From assembly GCF_000382045.1 (NCBI RefSeq), contig NZ_KB907457.1, forward strand, positions 248,001 through 312,000: 64,000 nt of DNA, given 5' to 3'. The stretch is from Variovorax atrisoli 110B (lineage in GTDB: Bacteria > Pseudomonadota > Gammaproteobacteria > Burkholderiales > Burkholderiaceae_C). A model generated the notes under the pieces. It searched no databases and was not told the DNA's origin. It saw only the letters and a program-made list of their open reading frames with translations. The translations under genes and the position numbers were made by a program. Of the stretch, positions 1 through 9,615 are shown one piece after another; positions within the stretch are counted from its first letter, which is position 1, and each line of letters opens with the position of its first letter.

Positions 1-31
1 GCCAGCGGGTGCGGTCGCGAGACTCGCCGCC

Positions 32-949
32 ATGCTGGATCGCAACCTCCTCACTGGCCTGCTTGCCGCGCTGGCCGCCTCCTTCATCGGCAGCGCACGG
101 CAGCTCGTGTCGCGGCACGGCGTGACCACCACGCTCGGGCCGATCGACCTTGCGCTGCTTCGCTACGGCATTCCTGCACTGCTGCTCATGCCGCTGTGGT
201 TCGGCCGCGAGCGCATCGCCCCGAAGGCATCGCTGCCCGTGCTCGCGGTGCTCGTCGCCGGCGGTGGACTGCCATTCGGCCTGCTGGTGCTCGCGGGTGC
301 GCAATGGGCACCCGCGAGCCACATGGGCATCTTCATGGCGGGCAGCCTGCCGCTGTTCACGGCCATCGGCGCATGGCTGCACAAGCGGCAGAGGATCGAA
401 GGCATCAGGCTCGCCGGACTGGCCTGCATCGCGATCGGCATGGCGCTGTTCGCGGCAGACAGCTTTCGCGGCGGCACCAGCTCGACCGGCTGGCGCGGCG
501 ACCTGCTCTTCCTCGCCGCGGCCATGCTGTGGGCCGCGCACTCGCTCGCGTTCGCGCACTGCGGACTCACGCCATGGCAGGGCGCGGCATTCGTGAACGG
601 CTGGTCGACGCTGCTCTTGTCGATGCTCGTGCTGCCCTTCGCCGGCGTGCCGAAGCTGCTGGCAGCCCCGTGGCCCGACGTCGCGCTGCAGGCCACGACG
701 CAGGGCGTGGTCGCCGGCCTTCTCGGGCTGGTGGTCTACATGGTCGCCGTCGCGCGGCTGGGCGCGCCGCGTGCGTCGCTGTCGGCGGCGCTGGTACCGG
801 TGTTGACGACGCTGGGCGCCGCGGCCTGGATGAACGAGCCCGTCACTGGGGCGGCGTTGGCGGCACTGTCGCTGGTGGTGCCGGGAATCGTGCTGGCGAG
901 CGGCGCGGCAAGGTGGAGTCCGAAGCGGGGAGCGCACGCTGCGGGTTAG
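32..949 (+). CDS. DMT/EamA family membrane transporter
   Basis: Predicted inner-membrane permease of 305 residues, the usual size of the drug/metabolite transporter superfamily. About ten hydrophobic segments form two EamA-type halves, the second starting near residue 150. Gly/Ala-rich helices and a Pro in the last segments fit the family. The substrate cannot be read from sequence; relatives export amino acids, metabolites or drugs. The ATG at 32 opens directly into a hydrophobic segment and no clear Shine-Dalgarno is seen. It ends 51 bases before the next gene on the same strand, but a functional link is not evident. Confidence 0.85.
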   Translation: MLDRNLLTGLLAALAASFIGSARQLVSRHGVTTTLGPIDLALLRYGIPALLLMPLWFGRERIAPKASLPVLAVLVAGGGLPFGLLVLAGAQWAPASHMGIFMAGSLPLFTAIGAWLHKRQRIEGIRLAGLACIAIGMALFAADSFRGGTSSTGWRGDLLFLAAAMLWAAHSLAFAHCGLTPWQGAAFVNGWSTLLLSMLVLPFAGVPKLLAAPWPDVALQATTQGVVAGLLGLVVYMVAVARLGAPRASLSAALVPVLTTLGAAAWMNEPVTGAALAALSLVVPGIVLASGAARWSPKRGAHAAG

Positions 950-1000
950 CGGCTCGGGGTCGCGGGCAGAATGCGGCAGATCGTCAGGGATGCCCGCGCA

Positions 1001-1840
1001 ATGAAAAAGCTCTTCGCTCTTGCCGCCTCGCTCGTTTTCGCAGCCGCTTCCTGCTGGGCGCAGGAACGCAGCACGGTCCGTGTGCCCACGCCGTTCGCCG
1101 AGGGCGGTGCACCGGTCACGCTGGAGATGGTGATCTACAAGCCCGGAGGCTCCGGCCCCTTTCCGACCGTGGTGTTCAACCACGGCTCCACTGGCATCGG
1201 CAACAACCCGGCGCTCTTCAAGGAAACCTGGGCACCCGAGCGCCTCGCCGGATGGTTCACCCAGCGCGGTTGGCTGGTCGCATTTCCGCAGCGCCGCGGG
1301 CGCGGCCAGTCGGACGGGCTCTACGACGAGGGCTTCACACCGAAGCGCGAGCACTACAGCTGCGATCCGGGCCTGTCATTGGCCGGCTTCGAGCACGCAC
1401 TTGCGGACATCGACGCAGCCGTCGCTTGGCTGCAGGCGAATCCGGACGTGGACACCCGGCGCATGGAGATCGCCGGCCATTCGCGCGGCGGGATTCTCGC
1501 CATCGCCTATGCCGGCACCCGGCCGGGCGTGTTCCGTGGTGCGATCAACTTCGTCGGCGGATGGATGAGCGACCAGTGCCCCAACAGATCGGCCGACGCG
1601 ATCAATCCCGTGAGCTTCAGGCGTGGCGCGGCGTTTACCCGCCCCACGCTCTGGCTGTACGGCGAGAAGGACAGTTTCTACGCGATCGCCCACAGCCGGA
1701 TGAATTTCGAAGCGTTCACGGCCGCGGGGGGTCAGGGCAGCTTCGAGGTCTACACGCTGGCTCCCGGCGTGAACGGCCACATGCTGATCGTGCGACAGGA
1801 CCTGTGGGGGCCGGCGGTCGAAACCTACCTGGGGCAATGA
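1001..1840 (+). CDS. Exported alpha/beta hydrolase, dienelactone hydrolase-like
   Basis: A 279-residue alpha/beta-hydrolase. The start is placed at the ATG at 1001 because it opens a clear Sec signal peptide (MKK, hydrophobic core, cleavage after SCWAQ); the in-frame ATG at 971 would put a charged stretch before it. The oxyanion region reads FNHGSTG and the nucleophile elbow is GHSRGG, so Ser catalysis is intact. A late His lies in the GVNGHML segment. Relatives are dienelactone hydrolases or prolyl-oligopeptidase-like esterases. The periplasmic substrate is unknown. Confidence 0.8.
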   Translation: MKKLFALAASLVFAAASCWAQERSTVRVPTPFAEGGAPVTLEMVIYKPGGSGPFPTVVFNHGSTGIGNNPALFKETWAPERLAGWFTQRGWLVAFPQRRGRGQSDGLYDEGFTPKREHYSCDPGLSLAGFEHALADIDAAVAWLQANPDVDTRRMEIAGHSRGGILAIAYAGTRPGVFRGAINFVGGWMSDQCPNRSADAINPVSFRRGAAFTRPTLWLYGEKDSFYAIAHSRMNFEAFTAAGGQGSFEVYTLAPGVNGHMLIVRQDLWGPAVETYLGQ

Positions 1841-1869
1841 GCGCCATGATCTCCGCCTGAACCCACCCC

Positions 1870-2220
1870 ATGCCACGCACCCTCTACTGCTGGCGCTGCC
1901 AGACCGACATGCCGATGCTCACGGAGGAAGAGTGGCAGGTTGCGCATCCCATGAGCTACATCGCGCAGATGAATCGATACCGCGAGGAAACCGGCTGCAG
2001 CCTCGCCGAAGCCCGGGAGCGCGGCCTCGGCTACCTGACGGTGGCGGCGTACGAACGCATCACGGGCTTCAGGGAAACCAATCCGAATGCGATCCTGCAT
2101 CACCGCCTGAGCCTCTACGGCCCACCGTGCCACGTACGCGACACGCCGCTTCGTACGCCTGCGGCCCGCTACTGTGCAAGATGCAACGCCGAGCGCGTCG
2201 ATGCCGACGCCGGTGGATGA
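1870..2220 (+). CDS. Hypothetical protein with terminal CxxC pairs
   Basis: Unrecognised 116-residue protein. CxxC pairs at residues 7/10 and 102/105 bracket the chain and could form a split zinc ribbon; the middle is helical and charged, with single Cys at 43 and 87. No signal peptide or membrane segment. It starts 29 bases after the hydrolase stop. The CxxC near the N-terminus recalls small zinc-binding proteins, but the function is not inferable. Confidence 0.6.
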   Translation: MPRTLYCWRCQTDMPMLTEEEWQVAHPMSYIAQMNRYREETGCSLAEARERGLGYLTVAAYERITGFRETNPNAILHHRLSLYGPPCHVRDTPLRTPAARYCARCNAERVDADAGG

Positions 2221-2253
2221 AGCTCCCCGCGCACATCCCGCCAGCCGAATCGC

Positions 2254-3423
2254 TCAGGCCGCAGCAATCACCCGATCCCGCCCCATCGCCTTGGCGCGGT
2301 AGAGCGCCGCATCCGCCAGCGCCAGCATGTCGTCGATGCTGGAGCCGCCTGCGCTGCTCGCGCCGGCCGCCACGCCGATGCTCACGGCCATCGAGCCGAC
2401 GACAGCCATGCTCGAGTCCGCCGGGAAGGGCTCGCCGATGGCGTGCCTCAGGCGCGCCGCGATCGCCATCGCCTCGGACTGGCCGGCCTCGGGCAGCAGC
2501 ACGACGAACTCCTCGCCGCCATAGCGGCCGAGAACGCCCTTGTCGCCGATGGCGCGCTGCATGCGGCGCACCGCCTCGCGCAGCACGGCGTCGCCCATCT
2601 GGTGGCCGAAGCGGTCGTTGATGTCCTTGAAGTGGTCCAGGTCCACCATCAGCAGCGCGCCGCCGCGCTCGCCCGAGGAGAAGGCGCGCTCGCTGGCCTC
2701 GAGCACGGCGCGGCGGTTGAGCGCGCCGGTCAGCGGGTCGCGCGTGGCGAGGTATTCGAACTCGGTGTGCACGCGGTCTGTGGCCATCAGGATGACGGCG
2801 ATGGACAGCAGCAGCACGGTGAACGAGTACATGCTGATATAGATCGACTGGATCCACGAGCCCTCCATGAGCCCGTTGCCCGCCATCCCGGCCACAACCG
2901 ACACGAAGCGAAGCGCCGCCACCAGCGCCTGCGCCAGCAGCAGCCCGGTCATCAGCCGCTTGCCGAACACTTCGCCCGCATGCCGCATGTAGAGCTGCGC
3001 GTGCCGGAAGAACAGCGCCGCCACCGCCAGGGTGACGAACAGCAGGCGCATCTCGAAGTCGGGCTTCACGATGCCGAACCAGAACAGCGCCGCCGTCAGG
3101 ACGCAGTTCAGCACCGTCCAGCTGCGGGTGTCGCTGCGGCCGAACAGGAATTTCTGGCTGCCGGCGTAGTACAGGATGCAGGCCTGGTACAGCACGAAGT
3201 TGGCGACCACGATCGTGAGGAAGTCGGGAAAGTACCCGCGCGCCGCGAAGAGCATGGTGCTCACGAACGCGACCAGCGGGGCCTTCGCCCAGTCGCCCAG
3301 CCCCTGGATGGTGCGCGGATAGCTGCGCTGCATGAAGAAGACCACGAGGGCCATCATGACACCCATCACTCCCGCAAGCAGGATGATGGAACGGGGATCG
3401 AGGATGGATGGCGAGGCGCCCAT
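2254..3423 (-). CDS. Membrane diguanylate cyclase (GGDEF)
   Basis: 389 residues. The N-terminal ~220 residues carry about six hydrophobic segments with no recognised ligand-binding domain; the C-terminal ~165 residues are a GGDEF domain. The active-site motif is RYGGEEF and the upstream DLDHFKDIND metal-binding segment is intact, so synthesis of cyclic di-GMP is expected. The inhibitory I-site (RxxD before the motif) is absent: the equivalent residues read GDKG, suggesting no product inhibition at that site. It lies 71 bases downstream of the thiolase on the same strand, and co-transcription is possible. Confidence 0.9.
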   Translation of the reverse strand: MGASPSILDPRSIILLAGVMGVMMALVVFFMQRSYPRTIQGLGDWAKAPLVAFVSTMLFAARGYFPDFLTIVVANFVLYQACILYYAGSQKFLFGRSDTRSWTVLNCVLTAALFWFGIVKPDFEMRLLFVTLAVAALFFRHAQLYMRHAGEVFGKRLMTGLLLAQALVAALRFVSVVAGMAGNGLMEGSWIQSIYISMYSFTVLLLSIAVILMATDRVHTEFEYLATRDPLTGALNRRAVLEASERAFSSGERGGALLMVDLDHFKDINDRFGHQMGDAVLREAVRRMQRAIGDKGVLGRYGGEEFVVLLPEAGQSEAMAIAARLRHAIGEPFPADSSMAVVGSMAVSIGVAAGASSAGGSSIDDMLALADAALYRAKAMGRDRVIAAA

Positions 3424-3494
3424 GGACCCCGATTATGTTGGCATCGGCATTCCCCGCCCCGCAGGCGGCCTCCCGCGCCTGGCCTGCCGACGCG

Positions 3495-4673
3495 TCAAAG
3501 CCGCTCGACGATGGTCACGTTGGCCATGCCGCCGCCCTCGCACATGGTCTGCAGGCCGTAGCGCTTGCCGCGCTGGCCGAGCGCATGCACGAGCGTGGTC
3601 ATGAGCTTGGTGCCCGACGCGCCCAGCGGATGGCCCAGCGCGATCGCGCCGCCGTTCACGTTGAGCCGCGCCGGGTCGGCGTCCAGCGTCTGCAGCCAGG
3701 CCAGCGGCACCGGCGCGAAGGCTTCGTTGACCTCGTACAGGTCGATGTCGGAGATCTTCATGCCCGCCTTCTTCAGCGCGCGCTGCGTGGCCGGCAGCGG
3801 GGCCTCCAGCATGATCACCGGGTCGTGCCCCATCACGCTCATGTGATGGATGCGCGCGAGCGGCTCCACGCCCAGCGTCTTCAGGCCGCGCTCGTTCACC
3901 ACCATCAGGCCGCTGGCGCCGTCGCAGATCTGGCTGGCGGTGGCCGCGGTGCAGCGCCCGCCCTCGGCGATGAGCTTCACGGCCGCGATGCTCTCCAGCG
4001 TGGCGTCGAAGCGGATGCCTTCGTCCACAGTGTGCTGCTCGCCGGGCTCGGTTCCGTCGGCCATGCGCACCGACACGGGCACGATCTCCTGCTCGAAATG
4101 GCCGGCCCTGGTGGCGGCGATGGCGCGCCGGTGGCTTTCCAGCGCATAGCGGTCGAGCTCGTCCTTCTCGATGCCGTAGTTCCTCGCGATCATCTCGGCG
4201 CCGGTGAACTGGCTGAACTGCACGTCGGGGTAGCGCTTGGCCATGAGCGGGCTCACGTAGAAGCCCAGCCCGTTCTTCAGCGGCAGCGTGACGGGCATGC
4301 CCATGGGCACGCGCGTCATGCTCTCCACCCCGGCGGCGATCACGATGTCCATGGTGCCCGACATCACGGCCTGCGCCGCGAAGTGCAGCGCCTGCTGCGA
4401 CGAACCGCACTGCCGGTCGACCGAGGTGGCCGGCACCGACTCGGGCAGCTTCGAGGCCAGCACCGCGTTGCGCGCGATGTTGGAAGACTGCTCGCCGGCC
4501 TGGTCGACGCAGCCCATGATGACGTCTTCGACCAGCGCCGGGTCGGCGCCGGTGCGGTCCACCAGCGCGTTCAGCACCTGTGCTGCGAGATCGGCCGGGT
4601 GCCAGCCGGCGAGGCGGCCGTTGCGGCGGCCGCCGGCGGTGCGGGCGGCGGCGACGATGAAGGCTTCGGGCAT
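3495..4673 (-). CDS. Acetyl-CoA C-acyltransferase (thiolase)
   Basis: 392 residues, the normal thiolase II length. The nucleophilic Cys lies in DRQCGSSQQA near residue 88, the catalytic His in GGAIALGHPLGASG, and the second Cys in the C-terminal MCEGGGMAN. It cleaves 3-ketoacyl-CoA or condenses acetyl-CoA. It sits 48 bases downstream of a short-chain dehydrogenase, so the two plausibly perform successive beta-oxidation steps (3-hydroxyacyl-CoA dehydrogenation, then thiolysis). Chain-length preference cannot be told. Confidence 0.93.
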   Translation of the reverse strand: MPEAFIVAAARTAGGRRNGRLAGWHPADLAAQVLNALVDRTGADPALVEDVIMGCVDQAGEQSSNIARNAVLASKLPESVPATSVDRQCGSSQQALHFAAQAVMSGTMDIVIAAGVESMTRVPMGMPVTLPLKNGLGFYVSPLMAKRYPDVQFSQFTGAEMIARNYGIEKDELDRYALESHRRAIAATRAGHFEQEIVPVSVRMADGTEPGEQHTVDEGIRFDATLESIAAVKLIAEGGRCTAATASQICDGASGLMVVNERGLKTLGVEPLARIHHMSVMGHDPVIMLEAPLPATQRALKKAGMKISDIDLYEVNEAFAPVPLAWLQTLDADPARLNVNGGAIALGHPLGASGTKLMTTLVHALGQRGKRYGLQTMCEGGGMANVTIVERL

Positions 4674-4721
4674 GGGAGTTCTCCTGTGTTTCTGTCTATC
4701 TGTGCGGGTTCGGGTGGCGTG

Positions 4722-5504
<783 letters not shown>

Positions 5505-5606
5505 CTGCTGGAGTCCTCGAGGTGTCTTGAACGGTTTGTCCCCGTCCAGTTTAGGAAGCAGAATCGGCCGCACACATCGTCGGAAACGACGGGATTTCAG
5601 CGCCGC

Positions 5607-8288
5607 ATGCAGCCGTCCACCCCCCGGATCCTCGAAACAAAGCTCAATCCCCCGGCCTTCGTCGCCACGCAGGTGCCGCGCACCGCGATCGGGGAAGAGG
5701 TCGCCTCGGCGGCCGTGAAGCTGGTGCTCGTGCGCGCGCCGGCCGGCTTCGGCAAGACCACCGCCATGGCGCAGATCCGCGAGCGCATGGAGGCCCGGGG
5801 CATCGCCACCGCATGGCTCACGCTGGACCGCGCCGACAACGATGTCTCGCGCTTCCTCGACTGCCTGGCCGAGGCCGTGCAGCGCCTGGGCGTGGAAGAC
5901 CCGCGCGGCAACGGCGGCAACAACCCCTTCGATGCGGTGGCCGCGCTGGCGGCGCACGAGTCGCCCTTCACGCTCTTCCTCGACGACTTCGAGCGGGTGC
6001 AGGAGCCGGCCGTGCTGGGGCTGGTGCGCGAGATCGTCGAACACCTGCCGCGCCGCGGGCAGATCGTGATCGGCTCGCGCAGCCTGCCCGACCTGGGCCT
6101 GGGCCGGCTGCGCGCGCGCGGGCAGCTCACCGAGATCGACACCGACCGGCTGCGCTTCAGCCTGGAGGAGACCGGCGCCTTCTTCGGCCTGCGCCAGTCG
6201 CTGCCGGCCGAGATGCTCTCGCTGCTGCACCGCAAGACCGAGGGCTGGGTGGCGGCGATCTGGCTCGCGTCGATGGCGCTGGAGCGCCACGGCGCGGGCT
6301 CGGCGGGCGCCACCGCCACTGCTTTTGTCGAGCGCTTCTCGGGCTCCGACCGCGCGGTGGCCGAGTACCTCGCCGAGGACGTGCTCGCGCACCAGCCGAA
6401 GGAGATCCGCGACTTCCTGCTGCGCACCAGCATCCTGAGGCAGCTCGACGCATCGGTGTGCCAGGCGCTGTGCCCGCGTGTGGACTGCGCGGCCATCCTC
6501 GAGCAGCTGGCCGCGTCGAACCTGTTCCTCACGCCGGTGAGCGGCGATGGCGATGCGTGGCGCTACCACAGCCTCTTCGCCGACTTCCTGCGCGCGCAGC
6601 TCGCGCGCGAGATGCCCGGCGAGCCTGCGCGGCTGCACCTTGCGGCCTCGGGCTGGTACGAATCGCACGGCCGACCGGTGCCGGCCATCGACCATGCGAT
6701 CGAGGGCGGAGACCATCCGCATGCGCTGAACCTGCTCGACCATCACGCCGCGCAGTTCCTCGAAGAGGGCCGCATGCGCATGCTGGCGCGCTGGTTCTCG
6801 GCCATTCCCGAGCACCAGCTGCGCGGGCATCCGTTCCTGCAGCCGATCTCGCTGTGGGCCACCTGCTTCACCCACGGCCCGTGGGACGCGATGCGACAGC
6901 TCGACGAATCGGGCTGCCTCGACAGTCCCATCGCCGAGGTGCGCGCGAGCGCCCACACCCTGGTGCCGCTGCTGCTGGCCATGCAGGACCGCCACGACGA
7001 GGCCTACGAGGCCGGCCGCCAGAGCCTGGCGCGCCTGCCCACCGGCCTGGCCTTCGCCGACAGCGTGCTGCTCAACGCGATGGCGCACATCCTCGCGGTG
7101 CGCGGCGACCAGCACGAGGCGCAGCGGCTGCTCGACGCGGCCCGGCGCGAGCAGGGCAACAGCGCCTTCAACCGCATGTACACCGAGTCGCTGGCGGGCC
7201 TGTTCGACCTGCACGAAGGCCGGCTGCGGCAGGCCACCGCGCGGCTGCGCATGGCGGTCGATTCCACGCACGCCGTGTCGTACAACCACAGCCACGGCAA
7301 CGCATGGGCCGGCGTGCTCTACGCGGGCGCCGTGTACGAGACCAACCAGCTCGTGCAGGCCGAGCGCCTGCTGAACGTTTACCTGCCGCTGGCGCGCGAC
7401 GTGGGCCTGCCCGACCACATGATCCTGAGCCACGCGATGCGCTCGCGGCTGGCCTTCCACGCGGGCGACATCGACGCGGCCTTCCAGGCGCTCACCGAGC
7501 TCGAGTACCTGGGCCACCAGCGCCAGTTGCCGCGCGTGGTGGCCGGCGCCAAGCTGGAGCGCTCGCGCATGCTGCTGCTGCAGGGCAACGGCCCCGCCTC
7601 GCACGACGAGCTGCTGCGCGCCGACGACCCCGCCCTGTGGGACCGCGAGCGCCGCCAGCGCCTGCCGGCCCACGACCTCGACTACCTGGCGCTGGCCAAG
7701 GCGCGCTGGGAGATCGCCTTCGGCGATGCGCGCGCGGCGCTGTCCGTGCTCGACGCCGAACTGCACGCCGCGCTCGCCGCGGCCCGCAACCGGCGCGCGC
7801 TCAAGCTCAGGGTGCTGCGTGCGCTGGCCCTGCAGCGCGCCGGCGACCCGGCCGCCGCCACCGAGGAGTTCGCCGGCGTGCTGCAGTCCGCGAGCCAGGA
7901 GGGCTTCATGCGGCTGATCCTCGACGAGGGCCCGGCCGTGGGCACGCTGGTGCACCGCAGCGCCGCCGCGATGCAGGAAGGCGGCGCCGGCGACCCGATC
8001 CTGGCGGACCACCTGCAGCGGCTGCTGCAGGCCGTGGGGCCGATGCCGGCGCCGGCCGAGTCGGAGGCTCCCCCCGGCGGCGAGGCGATGAAGGAGCCGC
8101 TCACGCGCAAGGAGATCCGCGTGCTCCAGCTGCTGGCCGAGGGCTACTCGAACAGCGCGATGGCCGAGAAGCTCTTCGTTTCCGACAGCACGGTGCGCAC
8201 GCACCTGCGCAACATCAACATGAAGCTGGACGCGAAGAGCCGGACGCAGGCGGTGGCGATCGCGCGCAGGCTGGGTGTCATCCGATAG
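5607..8288 (+). CDS. MalT-like LuxR-family ATP-dependent regulator
   Basis: 893-residue LAL-type transcription activator. Walker A APAGFGKTT lies near residue 44 and Walker B FTLFLDDFE near residue 120. A long helical TPR/MalT-like middle follows, then a C-terminal LuxR helix-turn-helix (LTRKEIRVLQLLAEGYSNS...). MalT-type proteins use ATP and an inducer to oligomerise and activate promoters. The ATG at 5607 is chosen because the family's N-terminal TKLNPP motif follows it at once. It probably controls the divergent SDR-thiolase pair; the inducer is unknown. Confidence 0.9.
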   Translation: MQPSTPRILETKLNPPAFVATQVPRTAIGEEVASAAVKLVLVRAPAGFGKTTAMAQIRERMEARGIATAWLTLDRADNDVSRFLDCLAEAVQRLGVEDPRGNGGNNPFDAVAALAAHESPFTLFLDDFERVQEPAVLGLVREIVEHLPRRGQIVIGSRSLPDLGLGRLRARGQLTEIDTDRLRFSLEETGAFFGLRQSLPAEMLSLLHRKTEGWVAAIWLASMALERHGAGSAGATATAFVERFSGSDRAVAEYLAEDVLAHQPKEIRDFLLRTSILRQLDASVCQALCPRVDCAAILEQLAASNLFLTPVSGDGDAWRYHSLFADFLRAQLAREMPGEPARLHLAASGWYESHGRPVPAIDHAIEGGDHPHALNLLDHHAAQFLEEGRMRMLARWFSAIPEHQLRGHPFLQPISLWATCFTHGPWDAMRQLDESGCLDSPIAEVRASAHTLVPLLLAMQDRHDEAYEAGRQSLARLPTGLAFADSVLLNAMAHILAVRGDQHEAQRLLDAARREQGNSAFNRMYTESLAGLFDLHEGRLRQATARLRMAVDSTHAVSYNHSHGNAWAGVLYAGAVYETNQLVQAERLLNVYLPLARDVGLPDHMILSHAMRSRLAFHAGDIDAAFQALTELEYLGHQRQLPRVVAGAKLERSRMLLLQGNGPASHDELLRADDPALWDRERRQRLPAHDLDYLALAKARWEIAFGDARAALSVLDAELHAALAAARNRRALKLRVLRALALQRAGDPAAATEEFAGVLQSASQEGFMRLILDEGPAVGTLVHRSAAAMQEGGAGDPILADHLQRLLQAVGPMPAPAESEAPPGGEAMKEPLTRKEIRVLQLLAEGYSNSAMAEKLFVSDSTVRTHLRNINMKLDAKSRTQAVAIARRLGVIR

Positions 8289-8509
8289 CCTTACATCCGG
8301 CCTCCTTCCGGCGCCGCCTACCCCCTGAACTACGGATTCCGGTGATACCCCACCGGTGCCTGCTTCCCTAGCATTTCCCTCTGTGTTCCAACTGCCGCGA
8401 TAGCGCAAGGCGCATCGCGGCGCCTGGGAATCCTCGCCCGGCGCCGCCCCCCCAGCGCCCGGCGGGAAAGCCATGCAAGAACCAGAGAGCGGACTCAAGC
8501 CGAAGCACC

Positions 8510-9361
8510 ATGCCCAAAGGAATCCCCAACTCCGCAGCCATGTACGGCATCTACCCCCGCAGCTGGGGCTACGAGGTGTCGATCGTGCGAAACGGAAAGC
8601 GCTATTTCCAGCAGTTCGGCCGCGCCAGCTACGGCGGCGACGCCCAGGCGCTGCGCCAGGCGCAGGAATGGCGCGACGGCGTGGTGCGCAGCGTGCCGCC
8701 GGTGCCTCGGCGCACGCGCGCCGAGAAGCTGCGCGTCAACAACACCACCGGCGTGTCGGGCGTGTTCTGCCAGGTCGCGCCGGGCGGCAAGGTGCGGGCC
8801 TGGGTCGCCAAGACCTACATCGGGCAGGACGAGATCCTGCGCACCGACTTTCCCGTGAACACGGTGGGCGACGCGGCGCAGGCGCTGGCCATCGAGGAGC
8901 GGGCGCGGCAGCTCGAACGCATGGACGGCCTGGCCAGGCTGCATCCGGCCGAGGAGTCCATCCGGACGAGCCCACCGGCCTCTCCGGCCGAGACGCTGGT
9001 GCCCAAGCGCTCCAAGTCCGAGATCAAGCGCAGCACCAATTCGAGCGGTGTGAGCGGCGTGCATTTCAAGGCGCCGAACCCGGGCCATCCGGGCTACTGG
9101 CTCGCCATCACCTACACGGCCGGCCGGGGCAGCGTGAGCAAGGCCTTCTCCATCAAGGAGCACGGCGCCGAGAAGGCGAAGCAGCTGGCCATCGAGGAAC
9201 GCCAGCGCCAGCTGGAGCAGAAGCACGCGTTCATGCAGCAGGAAAGCAGCGCCGCGGCGAAGACGCCGGCGATCTCCATCCCCTTCCTGCCCGACCAGCC
9301 CTCCCGGGCTTCCTCCCTGCTGCACGGCATGGCCGCCGCCGAGGCGAGGCCGGCGCAGTGA
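8510..9361 (+). CDS. Triple AP2-like repeat protein, copy 1
   Basis: 283 residues with three related blocks: about 11-57 (GIYPRSWGYEVSI), 76-135 (NNTTGVSGVF...RAWVAKTY) and 176-236 (TNSSGVSGVHF...YWLAITY). Each has the pattern of an AP2/ERF-like fold: a G-V/I start, a Trp-containing strand, a second strand, then an Ala-rich helix (ALAIEERARQL). AP2 domains bind DNA, and bacterial ones often accompany homing endonucleases; here no nuclease motif is seen. There is no signal peptide. The chain is highly basic, with linkers such as PKRSKSEIKR. A paralogue follows in another frame. DNA binding is inferred. Confidence 0.75.
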   Translation: MPKGIPNSAAMYGIYPRSWGYEVSIVRNGKRYFQQFGRASYGGDAQALRQAQEWRDGVVRSVPPVPRRTRAEKLRVNNTTGVSGVFCQVAPGGKVRAWVAKTYIGQDEILRTDFPVNTVGDAAQALAIEERARQLERMDGLARLHPAEESIRTSPPASPAETLVPKRSKSEIKRSTNSSGVSGVHFKAPNPGHPGYWLAITYTAGRGSVSKAFSIKEHGAEKAKQLAIEERQRQLEQKHAFMQQESSAAAKTPAISIPFLPDQPSRASSLLHGMAAAEARPAQ

Positions 9362-9615
9362 TTCCGTGGATGTCCGCGCCCGGCGCCGTTCGCGCGGCGG
9401 CCGGCGGATATCCGTGCCCGGCGCGGGCCGCCGGGGATATTTTTCCGACCGCCTCCGCCGCCCGGACGGATTCATGGCGGCGCTTCGGCCAGAATAGCTG
9501 CGAAAAATGCGCGCCCGATAGCCACCGCAATGGCGACGGCGACGCGCGAGCCGGGGAGCCCATCGGAATCAGCATCGGCGATGCTGAGTACGCAAGCAGC
9601 AGCATCACATCGAGA

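Noticed and set aside
5505..8498. Long minus-strand frame upstream of the SDR start
   Set aside because: It is antisense to the regulator gene. The SDR Rossmann motif begins right after the ATG at 5504.
9362..9615. In-frame upstream extension of AP2-like copy 2
   Set aside because: No similarity to copy 1 and no repeat pattern; the shared MPKG start is clear.
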